Part shown: piece by piece, positions 1-7,880 of the stretch
Layout of the letters: the number at the start of each line of letters is the position of its first letter
Position numbering within the stretch: the stretch's first letter is position 1
Origin: an uncultured Clostridia bacterium
GTDB lineage: Bacteria; Bacillota; Clostridia; TANB77; CAG-508
Direction of reading: 5' to 3'
DNA: 64,000 nt
Assembly (NCBI GenBank): GCA_934122235.1
Contig: CAKOWE010000003.1
Location: forward strand, 1 to 64,000
The notes under the pieces: model-generated
What the model was told of the DNA's origin: nothing
The model's database searches: none
The model's input: only the letters and a program-made list of their open reading frames with translations
Program-made: the position numbers and the translations under genes

Positions 1-36
1 AGCTGACCAATACTAATATATCGAGGGCTTAACCAC
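1..36 (+). rRNA. 23S ribosomal RNA, 3' end (partial)
   Basis: The window begins in the conserved 3' tail of 23S rRNA, recognisable from the 'taatactaatatatcgagggcttaa'-like ending (core: gagggcttaacca). Only the last few dozen bases are present. A 5S gene and tRNA-Asn follow in the same direction, the usual order at the end of a Clostridia rRNA operon. The exact 3' end is approximate. Confidence 0.85.
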
Positions 37-208
37 ATTTTGTTTACTTTATTATCTATATATTTTTCAGTGTGTTGTAAAAAATATTTAAAAATTTTGT
101 ATTATCTATTGATATTTGGAAAATAATATAGTATAATGCAAAAGCAGTTGAACTTTGTATTATTATTAAGTATTGTAAAAAATTACATACTTATTGATAT
201 AAACTTTT

Positions 209-324
209 CTGGTGATTATGATATATGAGGAAACACCTGTACCCATGCCGAACACAGAAGTTAAGCTCATATATGCCGAAGATACTTACGAGTTACCTTG
301 TTGGGAAAATAGGTTGTCGCCAGT
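209..324 (+). rRNA. 5S ribosomal RNA
   Basis: A 5S gene about 116 bases long with the conserved core cacctgtacccatgccgaac and the later gttaagctc segment. The flanking ends (ctggtgatta and tgtcgccag) pair to form helix I. It lies about 170 bases after the 23S end and 6 bases before tRNA-Asn, so it belongs to the same operon. Confidence 0.92.
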
Positions 325-330
325 TTATAT

Positions 331-406
331 TCTCCAATAGCTCAGTTGGTAGAGCGCTCGGCTGTTAACCGATAGGTCGTTGGTTCGAGTCCAACTTGGA
401 GAGCCA
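331..406 (+). tRNA. tRNA-Asn (anticodon GTT), CCA encoded
   Basis: Full cloverleaf: acceptor tctccaa (331-337) pairs with ttggaga (396-402), anticodon GTT at 364-366 in loop ctgttaa, and T-loop ggttcgagtcc. The discriminator G at 403 is followed by an encoded CCA (404-406). It is the last transcribed gene of the rRNA operon, and an intrinsic terminator follows directly. Confidence 0.97.
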
Positions 407-408
407 GA

Positions 409-440
409 AAAAACAGATAATTATTTATCTGTTTTTTTTT
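409..440 (+). terminator. Intrinsic terminator of the rRNA operon
   Basis: Arms aaaaacagataa (409-420) and ttatctgttttt with a 4-base loop run into a tract of ten T. It starts two bases after the tRNA-Asn CCA end. Confidence 0.9.
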
Positions 441-452
441 ATGCAAAAATAA

Positions 453-470
453 AACCAACGACCTATCGGT
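453..470 (-). repeat. 18-base inverted copy of the tRNA-Asn anticodon/T-arm region
   Basis: Positions 453-470 (aaccaacgacctatcggt) are the exact reverse complement of tRNA-Asn bases 368-385. The neighbouring 471-540 stretch contains an imperfect palindrome (gttatagc ... gctattaac) and a gcgcccagtgggcg hairpin, but no gene. It may be a remnant of an element that used the tRNA, or a tRNA-derived repeat. No integrase is present in the window. Confidence 0.7.
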
Positions 471-550
471 GTTATAGCAAAGCTATTAACTGATGAAGAT
501 ACGACCGCGCCCAGTGGGCGAAAATATTGTATATTTGTATTATATATATC

Positions 551-575
551 AAAAGCGAGGATAAACCTCGCTTTT
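551..575 (-). terminator. Terminator hairpin after the alpha/beta-hydrolase gene
   Basis: Perfect 10-bp stem aaaagcgagg / cctcgctttt with a 5-base loop, 6 bases past the stop codon at 582. The U-rich flank is weak on the minus strand, so termination efficiency is uncertain. Confidence 0.65.
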
Positions 576-581
576 GTTGTG

Positions 582-1547
582 TTAATTGAATAAATTCTTA
601 AACACTGTTGCTAACCCTACTTTGTAAGAAGATTTGTGCGATGCCTTGATTGGGATTGTTTTAACGTCACTTCCTATTTTAGATTCTTGGGAATCCAAAC
701 TAACAATGCCGTCACCGTCCAATGATAATATTGAATCAAGAAATGGTAATGCAAGACCTTCAGGGTCGAAGTTCCATAAGTCATAAAAGAAGCTTACAAA
801 TCCTGATTTTGCAGTAATATTAATAAACTTATTTTCATTAATTTTGCTGTAATCAAGTTGCTGTAAAAAAAGAGAATCTTCTCGTATGATTTGGTCAGCT
901 TGATCGCCGTCAAAGGTATCCAGGTAAAAGTCTAGAATTGCTGTACCATATTCAAAATTGAATATTTTTTTGGGCTTAAGAATTTCAGACATTTTTTCTG
1001 GCATTGCAAGAGGTGTACCATTATAAGTTGCACTAATGTTTATTATCATATCATAATCGGTGTCTGATAGATAGTTTAACATAGCTATGCTTATGGTTGT
1101 GCCTTTGCTATGACCAGCAATTATAATGTTTGAATAGTTCGCACGAAGCTCTTTAACCAGTGTTGAAATGTCCTTTGCAACTTCAAAAGGATCACTAAAG
1201 TTGCGATTAAAAGCTGTTAGGACGTAGTTAGCTCTGTTATCTATATTGTATGTTGCCATCCGCTCAGGAGTATAGAAGTCTTCATAATATTCTGGTGTAA
1301 TGACAACAACAGTATTTGTGGTGTTAACAGCGCCACAAGTCCATGCTGTGATATTTTCCTTTTGCCATGTTAGTTGGAAATTCGTTTGAGCTTGTAAGTT
1401 ATTAAGCAAACTCTGATTGTTTTTGTAGTTATTATATAGCCACAAAAGCATTACTGGTAAGAGAACAATAAGTATTTTAAGAATAGTTATTGTGATTTGG
1501 CGCAAGAGTCTTAATGCCCGGATAAAGAAATTTTTCACATAACACAT
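582..1547 (-). CDS. Membrane-anchored alpha/beta-hydrolase-like protein
   Basis: 321 residues. A hydrophobic segment at about residues 17-38 suggests a single N-terminal anchor with the rest outside the cytoplasm. The nucleophile elbow G-H-S-K-G (Ser147) after a beta-strand (IIIAG) is typical of serine lipases and esterases; the substrate is not evident. The start has a strong ribosome site, AAGGAGG, 7 bases upstream. Composition is unlike its neighbours: it is visibly richer in G+C and uses CGC, CGT, CGA and two in-phase CGG codons (Arg10 at 1518-1520, Arg96 at 1260-1262), while typical genes here use AGA and avoid CGG. It sits next to the rRNA/tRNA end, so recent acquisition is likely. If CGG forces a +1 shift in this host, the protein could not be made full length. 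Confidence 0.7.
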   Translation of the reverse strand: MCYVKNFFIRALRLLRQITITILKILIVLLPVMLLWLYNNYKNNQSLLNNLQAQTNFQLTWQKENITAWTCGAVNTTNTVVVITPEYYEDFYTPERMATYNIDNRANYVLTAFNRNFSDPFEVAKDISTLVKELRANYSNIIIAGHSKGTTISIAMLNYLSDTDYDMIINISATYNGTPLAMPEKMSEILKPKKIFNFEYGTAILDFYLDTFDGDQADQIIREDSLFLQQLDYSKINENKFINITAKSGFVSFFYDLWNFDPEGLALPFLDSILSLDGDGIVSLDSQESKIGSDVKTIPIKASHKSSYKVGLATVFKNLFN

Positions 1548-1664
1548 GAGTACATCCTCCTTAAGTTAAAGTAGTATGTTAAATTATTGATATGCAACAA
1601 GTATATCATAATTAACATAATTTTTCAAGGCAACTAATAATCTGTTAGATAATAATTAGTTGTA

Positions 1665-1693
1665 TTGATTTATGCTAATTATGATAGTATAAT
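1665..1693 (+). promoter_or_regulatory. Sigma-A-type promoter for the 1772 gene
   Basis: TTGATT (1665-1670), a 17-base spacer and TATAAT (1688-1693). It lies about 80 bases before the start codon, leaving a pyrimidine-rich leader. Confidence 0.6.
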
Positions 1694-1771
1694 ATATATA
1701 ATCCTTTTATTTTCCCTTTTTTTACAACATAGGAAAAACTTAAAGGAAATATTTTTCTAGGGGAGAGTTTG

Positions 1772-2383
1772 ATGGCAAACGAATTGATGAGCGACAGTTC
1801 ACAATCTTTGGAAAAAGGAGCTTTGTTTTTGACAAGGTTTGTTGTTCCAATGATGAAAGCAGAAGGGTTTCGGTACTTGATTTTTTCACAGAACTCTACT
1901 AAAGGAATATTCTTTGTAAGTGATAAGAATTCTGTGCCAAAAGCATGCGACATGTATTGTAGATTAACAACAATAGAGAACGCAGTAGCTATTGCAAGTG
2001 ACTTTGGCATAAATGCAAAGAAGCATGTGTGTTATTTAGAAGGAACATATTATGAATTCGCTGCAAATGACGAGTTACCTTACCAGAAACCTAATTTTAA
2101 AAAAACGAAGCATTTCCTTGATGATTTTGTTGAAAGAAAATTTGATGAAATAATTAAGAAAATGCCAAACGAAGGGGAGTTGTTCTGCTCTATTTTTTTG
2201 AATAGATATAGAGGAATTTCGTATGTGTCTAATATTGACACTCATGGTGAATTTTCAAATAATTATTCTATACAAGAAATTGAGCAAGCTGTTCCGTTCG
2301 CAAAAGAAAAAGGTTATGAAATTACTGTAAAAGAAATGAATGATCACTTAAAGGTGATGATAATTTCTAAAAAGTGTTTATAA
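1772..2383 (+). CDS. Hypothetical protein, foreign-looking
   Basis: 203 residues, soluble, no motif I recognise. The ATG at 1772 is preferred over the in-frame TTG three bases earlier because AGGGGAG is optimally spaced for it. Codon use resembles the divergent 582-1547 gene rather than the downstream genes. It contains an in-phase CGG (codon 34, 1871-1873) that must be read in the normal frame to give this length. It has its own promoter and a strong terminator, so it is a single-gene unit, plausibly an acquired cargo gene beside the tRNA. Confidence 0.6.
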   Translation: MANELMSDSSQSLEKGALFLTRFVVPMMKAEGFRYLIFSQNSTKGIFFVSDKNSVPKACDMYCRLTTIENAVAIASDFGINAKKHVCYLEGTYYEFAANDELPYQKPNFKKTKHFLDDFVERKFDEIIKKMPNEGELFCSIFLNRYRGISYVSNIDTHGEFSNNYSIQEIEQAVPFAKEKGYEITVKEMNDHLKVMIISKKCL

Positions 2384-2396
2384 CTTATAATGTTTT

Positions 2397-2424
2397 CCTA
2401 CCGCATGAGCGGTAGGTTTTTTTT
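2397..2424 (+). terminator. Strong intrinsic terminator
   Basis: Perfect 8-bp stem cctaccgc/gcggtagg with loop atga, followed by eight T. It closes the 1772-2383 transcription unit. Confidence 0.93.
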
Positions 2425-2536
2425 GCTTTTAAAATTTTAGAAAAGTGATAATTGACGATATAGTCAGTAGTTTGAAATGTTTCACAACATGTGTTAATCT
2501 AATATGCAGTATAATATATTTAATAAGGAGAGAAAA

Positions 2537-4249
2537 ATGAAAAAAGAAATAAATTTATTTAATAATATAAAAGAATTAATATATAATTCTGTTGAGAAAT
2601 ATGGAAATAAAATTGCTTTTACAACTAAAATAAAAAAGTCAGATAAAGTAGAATATAAAGAAATATCATATAATGAATTACTAGAAGATATAAATAACTT
2701 TGGAACAGCCTTATATAATTTAGGATTGGAAAATAGTAGAATTGCAATTGTTGGAAAAAATAGTTATGAATGGGCAATGGCTCATTTAACAAATTTATTG
2801 GGTGGAATTGTTTCGGTTCCGTTGGATAAAGGATTACAGCTAGAGGAATTACAAAATTCATTAATAAGAAGTAAAGTAGAAGCTGTTATATTTGACGATA
2901 AGCAAGTTGAAAATATACAAAAAATCAAAGAGAATAATAATACTAACATAAAGTATTATATATCTATGAGTAATTTAGAAGGATTTGAAAATGTTACAAA
3001 TTTAATATTAGAAGGTAAAAAATTAATTGATAAAGGAGAAAAATCATACATAAATAAAAATATAGATTCTGATAAAATGGGAATATTGTTGTTTACATCT
3101 GGAACTACTTCAAAGTCTAAAGCTGTAATGCTATCTCAAAAAGGAATCGCAACCAATATATATGACATGCAATTAGTAGAAACTTTTTATACAACAGATG
3201 TTAATATAGCTTTTTTGCCATTTCATCATGTGTTTGGTTCAACTGGAATGCTGGTTATGTTAGCTTGTGGTGTAAAAACAGTATTTCCAGATGGATTAAA
3301 GTATGTTAAGAAAAATTTGAAGGAATATGGTGTATCTGTTTTTATAGGAGTGCCATTACTAATAGATAAAATATATGAGAATGTCCAGAAAGAAATAAAA
3401 AAACAAGGCAAAGAGAAAAAATTAAAAATTGGATTAAGGATTAGTAAGTTTTTGTTAAAAATTCACATAGATATTAGAAGGAAACTATTTAAAGATGTAA
3501 TAGATGGATTGGGAGGAAAAATGAGGTTTATTATATCTGGTGGGGCGCCTTTAAATAAAGAAACTGCACAGCACTTCAAAGAACTTGGAATGCGTGTAGT
3601 TCAAGGCTATGGATTAACTGAAACTTCTCCAGTAATAGCTGCTGAAGGTGATAATTGTGTAAGGACAGGTTCAATAGGAAAGCCAATGAAACATGTAGAA
3701 CTTGAAATTATAAACAAAGATGCTTCAGGAATAGGAGAAATTAGAGTAAAAGGTCCTAATGTAATGTTAGGATATTATGAAGACGAAGAAAAAACAAACG
3801 AGGTTTTGAAAGATGGATGGTTTTATACTGGAGACTTAGGGTATATAGATAAAAATGGTTTTATATTTATTACAGGAAGAAAAAAAGATATGATTGTTTT
3901 AAAAAACGGCAAGAAAGTTTTTCCAGAAGAATTAGAAATGATAATAAATAAATTAGAAGAAGTCGATGAATGCTTTGTATATGGAATTCCAAATGAAGAA
4001 GATGAAAATGATTTTAAATTATCTGTTAAAATTGTATATAATGAAGATGTTATAAAATATAAGTATGGAATTATTAGAGAAGAAGAGCTTCACAAAATAT
4101 TATGGACAAAAATAAAAGAAATTAATAAAACATTACCACAATATAAATATATAAAGAATATGATTTTAACTAAAGAGCCTCTAATAAAGACAACTACGAA
4201 TAAAATAAAAAGAAATGAGGAATTAAAAAAATTAAATATTAATATGTAA
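2537..4249 (+). CDS. AMP-dependent (long-chain fatty acid) acyl-CoA synthetase
   Basis: 570 residues. Activates a carboxylate as acyl-AMP and transfers it to CoA or a carrier. It shows the adenylate-forming core motifs in order: P-loop LLFTSGTTSKSK, A5-type GYGLTETSPV, A7/A8 YTGDLGY ... GFIFITGRKKDMI, and the C-terminal catalytic lysine region (TTTNKIKRNEE). Internal similarity is to FadD-like long-chain synthetases, but the substrate cannot be read from sequence. The start at 2537 has AAGGAG 8 bases upstream; an earlier ATG at 2504 lacks a site. A patatin-like lipase follows, suggesting a role in fatty-acid or phospholipid recycling. Confidence 0.85.
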   Translation: MKKEINLFNNIKELIYNSVEKYGNKIAFTTKIKKSDKVEYKEISYNELLEDINNFGTALYNLGLENSRIAIVGKNSYEWAMAHLTNLLGGIVSVPLDKGLQLEELQNSLIRSKVEAVIFDDKQVENIQKIKENNNTNIKYYISMSNLEGFENVTNLILEGKKLIDKGEKSYINKNIDSDKMGILLFTSGTTSKSKAVMLSQKGIATNIYDMQLVETFYTTDVNIAFLPFHHVFGSTGMLVMLACGVKTVFPDGLKYVKKNLKEYGVSVFIGVPLLIDKIYENVQKEIKKQGKEKKLKIGLRISKFLLKIHIDIRRKLFKDVIDGLGGKMRFIISGGAPLNKETAQHFKELGMRVVQGYGLTETSPVIAAEGDNCVRTGSIGKPMKHVELEIINKDASGIGEIRVKGPNVMLGYYEDEEKTNEVLKDGWFYTGDLGYIDKNGFIFITGRKKDMIVLKNGKKVFPEELEMIINKLEEVDECFVYGIPNEEDENDFKLSVKIVYNEDVIKYKYGIIREEELHKILWTKIKEINKTLPQYKYIKNMILTKEPLIKTTTNKIKRNEELKKLNINM

Positions 4250-4259
4250 AGTGTTTAAA

Positions 4260-4293
4260 CTGGCTATTATGTTGATAATAGTCAGCTTTTTTT
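4260..4293 (+). terminator. Intrinsic terminator after the acyl-CoA synthetase
   Basis: Stem ctggctatta / taatagtcag with one G-T pair, then a run of seven T. Confidence 0.8.
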
Positions 4294-4355
4294 GAGTAAC
4301 CTATTGTAAAAATAGTATAAATAAAATATAATAAATGACAAAAGGAGCGATTGGT

Positions 4356-5213
4356 ATGAAAAAAACAGCCTTAGTTTTGGAAGGCGGTGCCATGAGAAGC
4401 TTATATACATCTGGTGTTTTAGATATATTTATGGAAAATGATATAAAAGTAGATGCTTTAATTGGTGTATCTGCTGGTGCTTTAACTGGAGCAAATTATA
4501 TATCAAAACAGATTGGAAGATCTGCTAAAATTAATATTGAATATTGTGATAATCCTAACTATATTGGAATAAAAGCATTAAAGGAAAGCAAAGGATGGTT
4601 TGGATTTGATTATTTATTTAATGAAATATCGAAAAACGAAGTACCATTTGATGAAGAAACCTTTAACAAAAATAACGAATGTAAATTTGTTGTTGGGGCA
4701 ACTAATTGCAATACGGGAAAAACAGAATATTTTGAGAAAAGAGATTGGAAAAAAATAGAAAAAGTATTGCAAGCATCTTCTAGTATGCCATTAGTTTCAA
4801 ATATGGTTGATATAAATGGTGGTAAATATTTAGATGGTGCAATAGAATGTAATATTCCAATAAAATGGGCTTTAGATAATGATTATGATAAAATTATTGT
4901 GGTTCTAACAAGAGATGAAACTTATGTTAAGAAGCCGATATCTAATAAAATGAAAAAAGCATATGCATTAGTATACAAGAAATATCCAGAATTAATAAAA
5001 ACAATATATAATAGACCACAGAAATATAATGAATTGAGAGAAAAAATAAAGGAATTAGAAAAAACTGGAAGAATATTAGTATTAAAACCTAAAACTCCAA
5101 TAAATATTGCAAGATTAGAAAAAGATAAGGAGAAACTAAAAAAATTATATGAAAATGGACGAAAAGAAACTAATGATAAATTGAAAGAAATTATTGAATA
5201 TATAAAAAAATAG
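4356..5213 (+). CDS. Patatin-like phospholipase
   Basis: 285 residues. Patatin fold with the oxyanion-hole glycines (LEGGAMR, near residue 10), nucleophile motif G-V-S-A-G (about residue 40) and the catalytic aspartate in D-G-A (YLDGAIE), which together form the Ser-Asp dyad. No signal peptide, so a cytoplasmic lipid acyl hydrolase of the YjjU/RssA type is likely. The ATG at 4356 is chosen for its AAAGGAG site; the upstream in-frame ATG at 4335 has none. It shares direction with the acyl-CoA synthetase but is separated from it by a terminator. Confidence 0.85.
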   Translation: MKKTALVLEGGAMRSLYTSGVLDIFMENDIKVDALIGVSAGALTGANYISKQIGRSAKINIEYCDNPNYIGIKALKESKGWFGFDYLFNEISKNEVPFDEETFNKNNECKFVVGATNCNTGKTEYFEKRDWKKIEKVLQASSSMPLVSNMVDINGGKYLDGAIECNIPIKWALDNDYDKIIVVLTRDETYVKKPISNKMKKAYALVYKKYPELIKTIYNRPQKYNELREKIKELEKTGRILVLKPKTPINIARLEKDKEKLKKLYENGRKETNDKLKEIIEYIKK

Positions 5214-5249
5214 AAAGAAATAATATAAAATAAGTAGGAGAGAAAATTA

Positions 5250-6563
5250 ATGATATCACAAATAATAGTTTTAATAATACTTATAGCGCTGAATGCCTAT
5301 TTTGCGGCTACAGAAATAGCTTTTATAACATTAAATGACGCTAAAGTAGAAAAACAAGCAAAAGAGGGAAATAAAAAAGCAAAACAAATTCATAAAATGT
5401 TAAAGACACCAAGCAAATTTTTGGCAACTATACAAATTGGTATTACTTTAGCTGGATTTTTATCTAGTGCTTTTGCATCAAATACATTTGCTGATAAATT
5501 AGCACCAGTATTAAATAAATGGATGCCTATATTAAGTGTTGGAACATGGAATACAATAGCCATAATTTTAATAACAATAATACTATCATTTTTTACTTTA
5601 GTATTTGGAGAATTAGTTCCAAAAAGATTGGCAATGAAGTATTATGAGAAAATAGCATATAGTACAATTGGAATAATAAGAGTAATATCTATTGTAACAG
5701 CACCATTTGTTAAACTTTTAACAGTATCAACAAATGTTGTATCTAAAATTTTTGGAGTTTCAGAAAATGAAGAAGAAATTGTAACAGAAGAAGAAATAAA
5801 AATGATGGTTGATGAAGGAGAAGAAAAGGGAACAATACAAGAAGAAGAAAAAGAATTGATAAATAATGTTTTCGAGTTTAATGATACAGTTGCTTCAGAA
5901 ATAATGACACATAGAACTGATATGTTTGCAATTGATGTGAATTCAGATATTGTAGACGAATTAAATGAACTAGATGAATATAAGTACAGTAGAATACCTG
6001 TTTATGAAGAAACTATAGATAATATTGTTGGAGTGTTATATGTTAAAGATTTATTGAAAGCTTTTGCAACAAAAAAACAAGTAAAAATAAAAGCATTATT
6101 AAGAAAAGCATATTTTGTTCCAGAGTCTAAACCGATAAATGAAATATTCAAAGATTTACAGATGAATCAAAAGCATATTGCTATTGTAGTTGATGAGTAT
6201 GGCGGAACAGCAGGTTTAATAACAATGGAAGATATACTAGAAGAATTAGTAGGAAATATATTTGATGAATATGATGATGAGAAAGCTGATTATCAGAAAA
6301 TAGATGAAAATACGTATTTAATAAGTGGTAGTGTTAGTTTACATGAATTAAAGAAAATATTAAATGTAGAAGTACCAGAAGGTGATTATGACACATTATC
6401 TGGATATCTTTTAGAGTTATTAGGAAAATTGCCAGAAGATGAAAACGATACAATAATAGAAACTGAAGCAGTTACTTATAAAATAGAAGATTATGAAGAT
6501 AAAAGAATTATGTGGGTTAAAGCGTGCAAGAACAACATAAAAAAAGAAGATGAAGAAAACTAA
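5250..6563 (+). CDS. CNNM/CorC (HlyC)-type membrane protein with CBS pair
   Basis: 437 residues. Architecture: a DUF21/CNNM membrane domain with three or four hydrophobic segments (residues 1-140; FGELVPKRLA motif), two CBS domains (about 200-330; EIMTHRTDM, VDEYGGTAGLITMEDILEELVG) and a C-terminal CorC/HlyC domain. The family is implicated in Mg2+ (and Co2+) export or homeostasis. The older name hemolysin is not functional evidence. AGGAGAG precedes the ATG. The small membrane protein 27 bases downstream is probably cotranscribed. Confidence 0.87.
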   Translation: MISQIIVLIILIALNAYFAATEIAFITLNDAKVEKQAKEGNKKAKQIHKMLKTPSKFLATIQIGITLAGFLSSAFASNTFADKLAPVLNKWMPILSVGTWNTIAIILITIILSFFTLVFGELVPKRLAMKYYEKIAYSTIGIIRVISIVTAPFVKLLTVSTNVVSKIFGVSENEEEIVTEEEIKMMVDEGEEKGTIQEEEKELINNVFEFNDTVASEIMTHRTDMFAIDVNSDIVDELNELDEYKYSRIPVYEETIDNIVGVLYVKDLLKAFATKKQVKIKALLRKAYFVPESKPINEIFKDLQMNQKHIAIVVDEYGGTAGLITMEDILEELVGNIFDEYDDEKADYQKIDENTYLISGSVSLHELKKILNVEVPEGDYDTLSGYLLELLGKLPEDENDTIIETEAVTYKIEDYEDKRIMWVKACKNNIKKEDEEN

Positions 6564-6589
6564 TTATATTTGTTATAAAGGAGAATTTT

Positions 6590-6784
6590 ATGGAAAAGAA
6601 AACATTTAATCTTTTAATATTAGGTATGTTAGTAGTTTTAATAATAGTTGCGGTATTTAGTTGGATTACAATCACTAAACAGAAAGAAAAGGAAAAGCAG
6701 TTAAAAGATACTGTAGATGAAATACAAAATTCCTTAATAGATGTTGATAAAAAAGTTACACCTACACCAAAATTGAAACAATAA
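6590..6784 (+). CDS. Small single-pass membrane protein, hypothetical
   Basis: 64 residues: one transmembrane helix (about residues 7-27, LLILGMLVVLIIVAVFSWI) and a charged coiled-coil-like tail (KEKEKQLKDTVDEIQ). The AAAGGAG site is 9 bases before ATG. It follows the CNNM protein by 26 bases and may act with it. No family recognised. Confidence 0.6.
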   Translation: MEKKTFNLLILGMLVVLIIVAVFSWITITKQKEKEKQLKDTVDEIQNSLIDVDKKVTPTPKLKQ

Positions 6785-6832
6785 TTAATATAAAAATTTA
6801 TTATTAACCTTGCAAAAAAATGATTTGTGGGG

Positions 6833-6862
6833 TTGACTTTATGTATAGTGTTCTGTTATAAT
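6833..6862 (+). promoter_or_regulatory. Sigma-A promoter of rpsB
   Basis: TTGACT (6833-6838), 18-base spacer, extended -10 TGTTATAAT with TATAAT at 6857-6862. Transcription would start near 6869, leaving a leader of about 100 bases that holds a small ORF. Confidence 0.82.
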
Positions 6863-6926
6863 ATTATAGTTAAAAAACACATAAAGCTAGTTTTAAATTT
6901 GTGCCTAAAATTAGAGGTGATTTAAA

Positions 6927-6971
6927 ATGTTTGAAACTTTATGGAGGATAAAACAAAGAGGAGGAATTTAA
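6927..6971 (+). CDS. 14-codon upstream ORF in the rpsB leader
   Basis: ATG at 6927 with its own GAGGTGA site (spacing 6) encodes 14 residues (MFETLWRIKQRGGI) and stops one base before the rpsB ATG. The rpsB ribosome site (GAGGAGG) lies inside this ORF, so ribosomes translating it would unmask or occlude rpsB initiation. Function is inferred: translational coupling or autoregulation by S2. It could also be fortuitous. Confidence 0.5.
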   Translation: MFETLWRIKQRGGI

Positions 6972-6972
6972 A

Positions 6973-7755
6973 ATGGCAGTAGTTGCAATGAAACAATTAC
7001 TAGAAGCAGGTGTACATTTCGGACACCAAACTAGAAGATGGGAACCAAAAATGGCTGAATACATATTTCAAGCAAGAAATGGTATCCATATTATCGATTT
7101 ACAAAAGACATCTAAAAAAATTGATGAAGCTTACAAATTTATGAAAGAACAAGCTGAAGAAGGAAAAACAGTTTTATTTGTAGGAACAAAAAAACAAGCT
7201 CAAGAATGCATAAAAGATGCAGCAATTAAGAGTGGTATGTACTATGTTGACCAAAGATGGTTAGGTGGAATGTTAACAAACTTTGGAACAATTAGAAAAA
7301 GAATAGACAGATTAAAGAAATTAGAAGAAATGGAACAAGATGGAACTTTTGATGTATTACCTAAAAAAGAAGTAATAAAATTAAAAGGAGAAATGGAAAA
7401 ACTAGAGAAAAATTTAGGTGGTATTAAAGAAATGACAAAATTACCAGATGTAATGTTTATAGTTGATCCAAAAAAAGAGAGAATAGCAATATTAGAAGCT
7501 AGAAAATTAAATATACCTATAATAGGATTAATAGATACAAATTGCAATCCTGAAGATGTTGATTATCCAATTCCAGGAAATGATGATGCAATACGTGCTG
7601 TAAAATTAATTACAGATGTAATGGCAAATGCAATAATAGAAGGAAGACAAGGAGAAACAGCTGAAACTGTTTCTGAAGAAATTGCAGAAGCTGTTGAAAA
7701 TGCAGAGCCTACAGATATTGAAGAAGTAGCTGCAGAAGAAACAACTCAAGAGTAA
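6973..7755 (+). CDS. rpsB: 30S ribosomal protein S2
   Basis: 260 residues. S2 signatures are clear: LLEAGVHFGHQTRRWEPKM near the N terminus, YVDQRWLGGMLTNF, and LPDVMFIVDPKKE ... IPIIGLIDTNCNPEDVDYPIPGNDDA. The C-terminal acidic tail (AVENAEPTDIEEVAAEE) is longer than the core domain needs, as in other Clostridia. S2 joins the 30S head/body junction late in assembly. Strong AGAGGAGG site. tsf follows after 125 bases with a hairpin between, the usual rpsB-tsf order. Confidence 0.98.
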   Translation: MAVVAMKQLLEAGVHFGHQTRRWEPKMAEYIFQARNGIHIIDLQKTSKKIDEAYKFMKEQAEEGKTVLFVGTKKQAQECIKDAAIKSGMYYVDQRWLGGMLTNFGTIRKRIDRLKKLEEMEQDGTFDVLPKKEVIKLKGEMEKLEKNLGGIKEMTKLPDVMFIVDPKKERIAILEARKLNIPIIGLIDTNCNPEDVDYPIPGNDDAIRAVKLITDVMANAIIEGRQGETAETVSEEIAEAVENAEPTDIEEVAAEETTQE

Positions 7756-7787
7756 TTATTTTGTTAAGTGAAATATATTAATTTATT

Positions 7788-7819
7788 GTACGGGCGAGCG
7801 ATGCTCGTCTGTACTTTTC
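7788..7819 (+). terminator. Hairpin between rpsB and tsf (partial terminator/attenuator)
   Basis: 12-bp stem gtacgggcgagc/gctcgtctgtac with two G-T pairs and a 3-base loop, followed by ttttctt. The weak T-run suggests partial termination or mRNA processing, setting the rpsB to tsf ratio. Confidence 0.55.
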
Positions 7820-7880
7820 TTATTAAGAGATAACTTTTTAGTAATATTTATAAATAAAATATATAAGGAGGTATATCAAA

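Noticed and set aside
453..470. The inverted tRNA fragment as a phage or integron att site
   Set aside because: It is inverted rather than direct relative to the tRNA, and no integrase or phage gene is visible.
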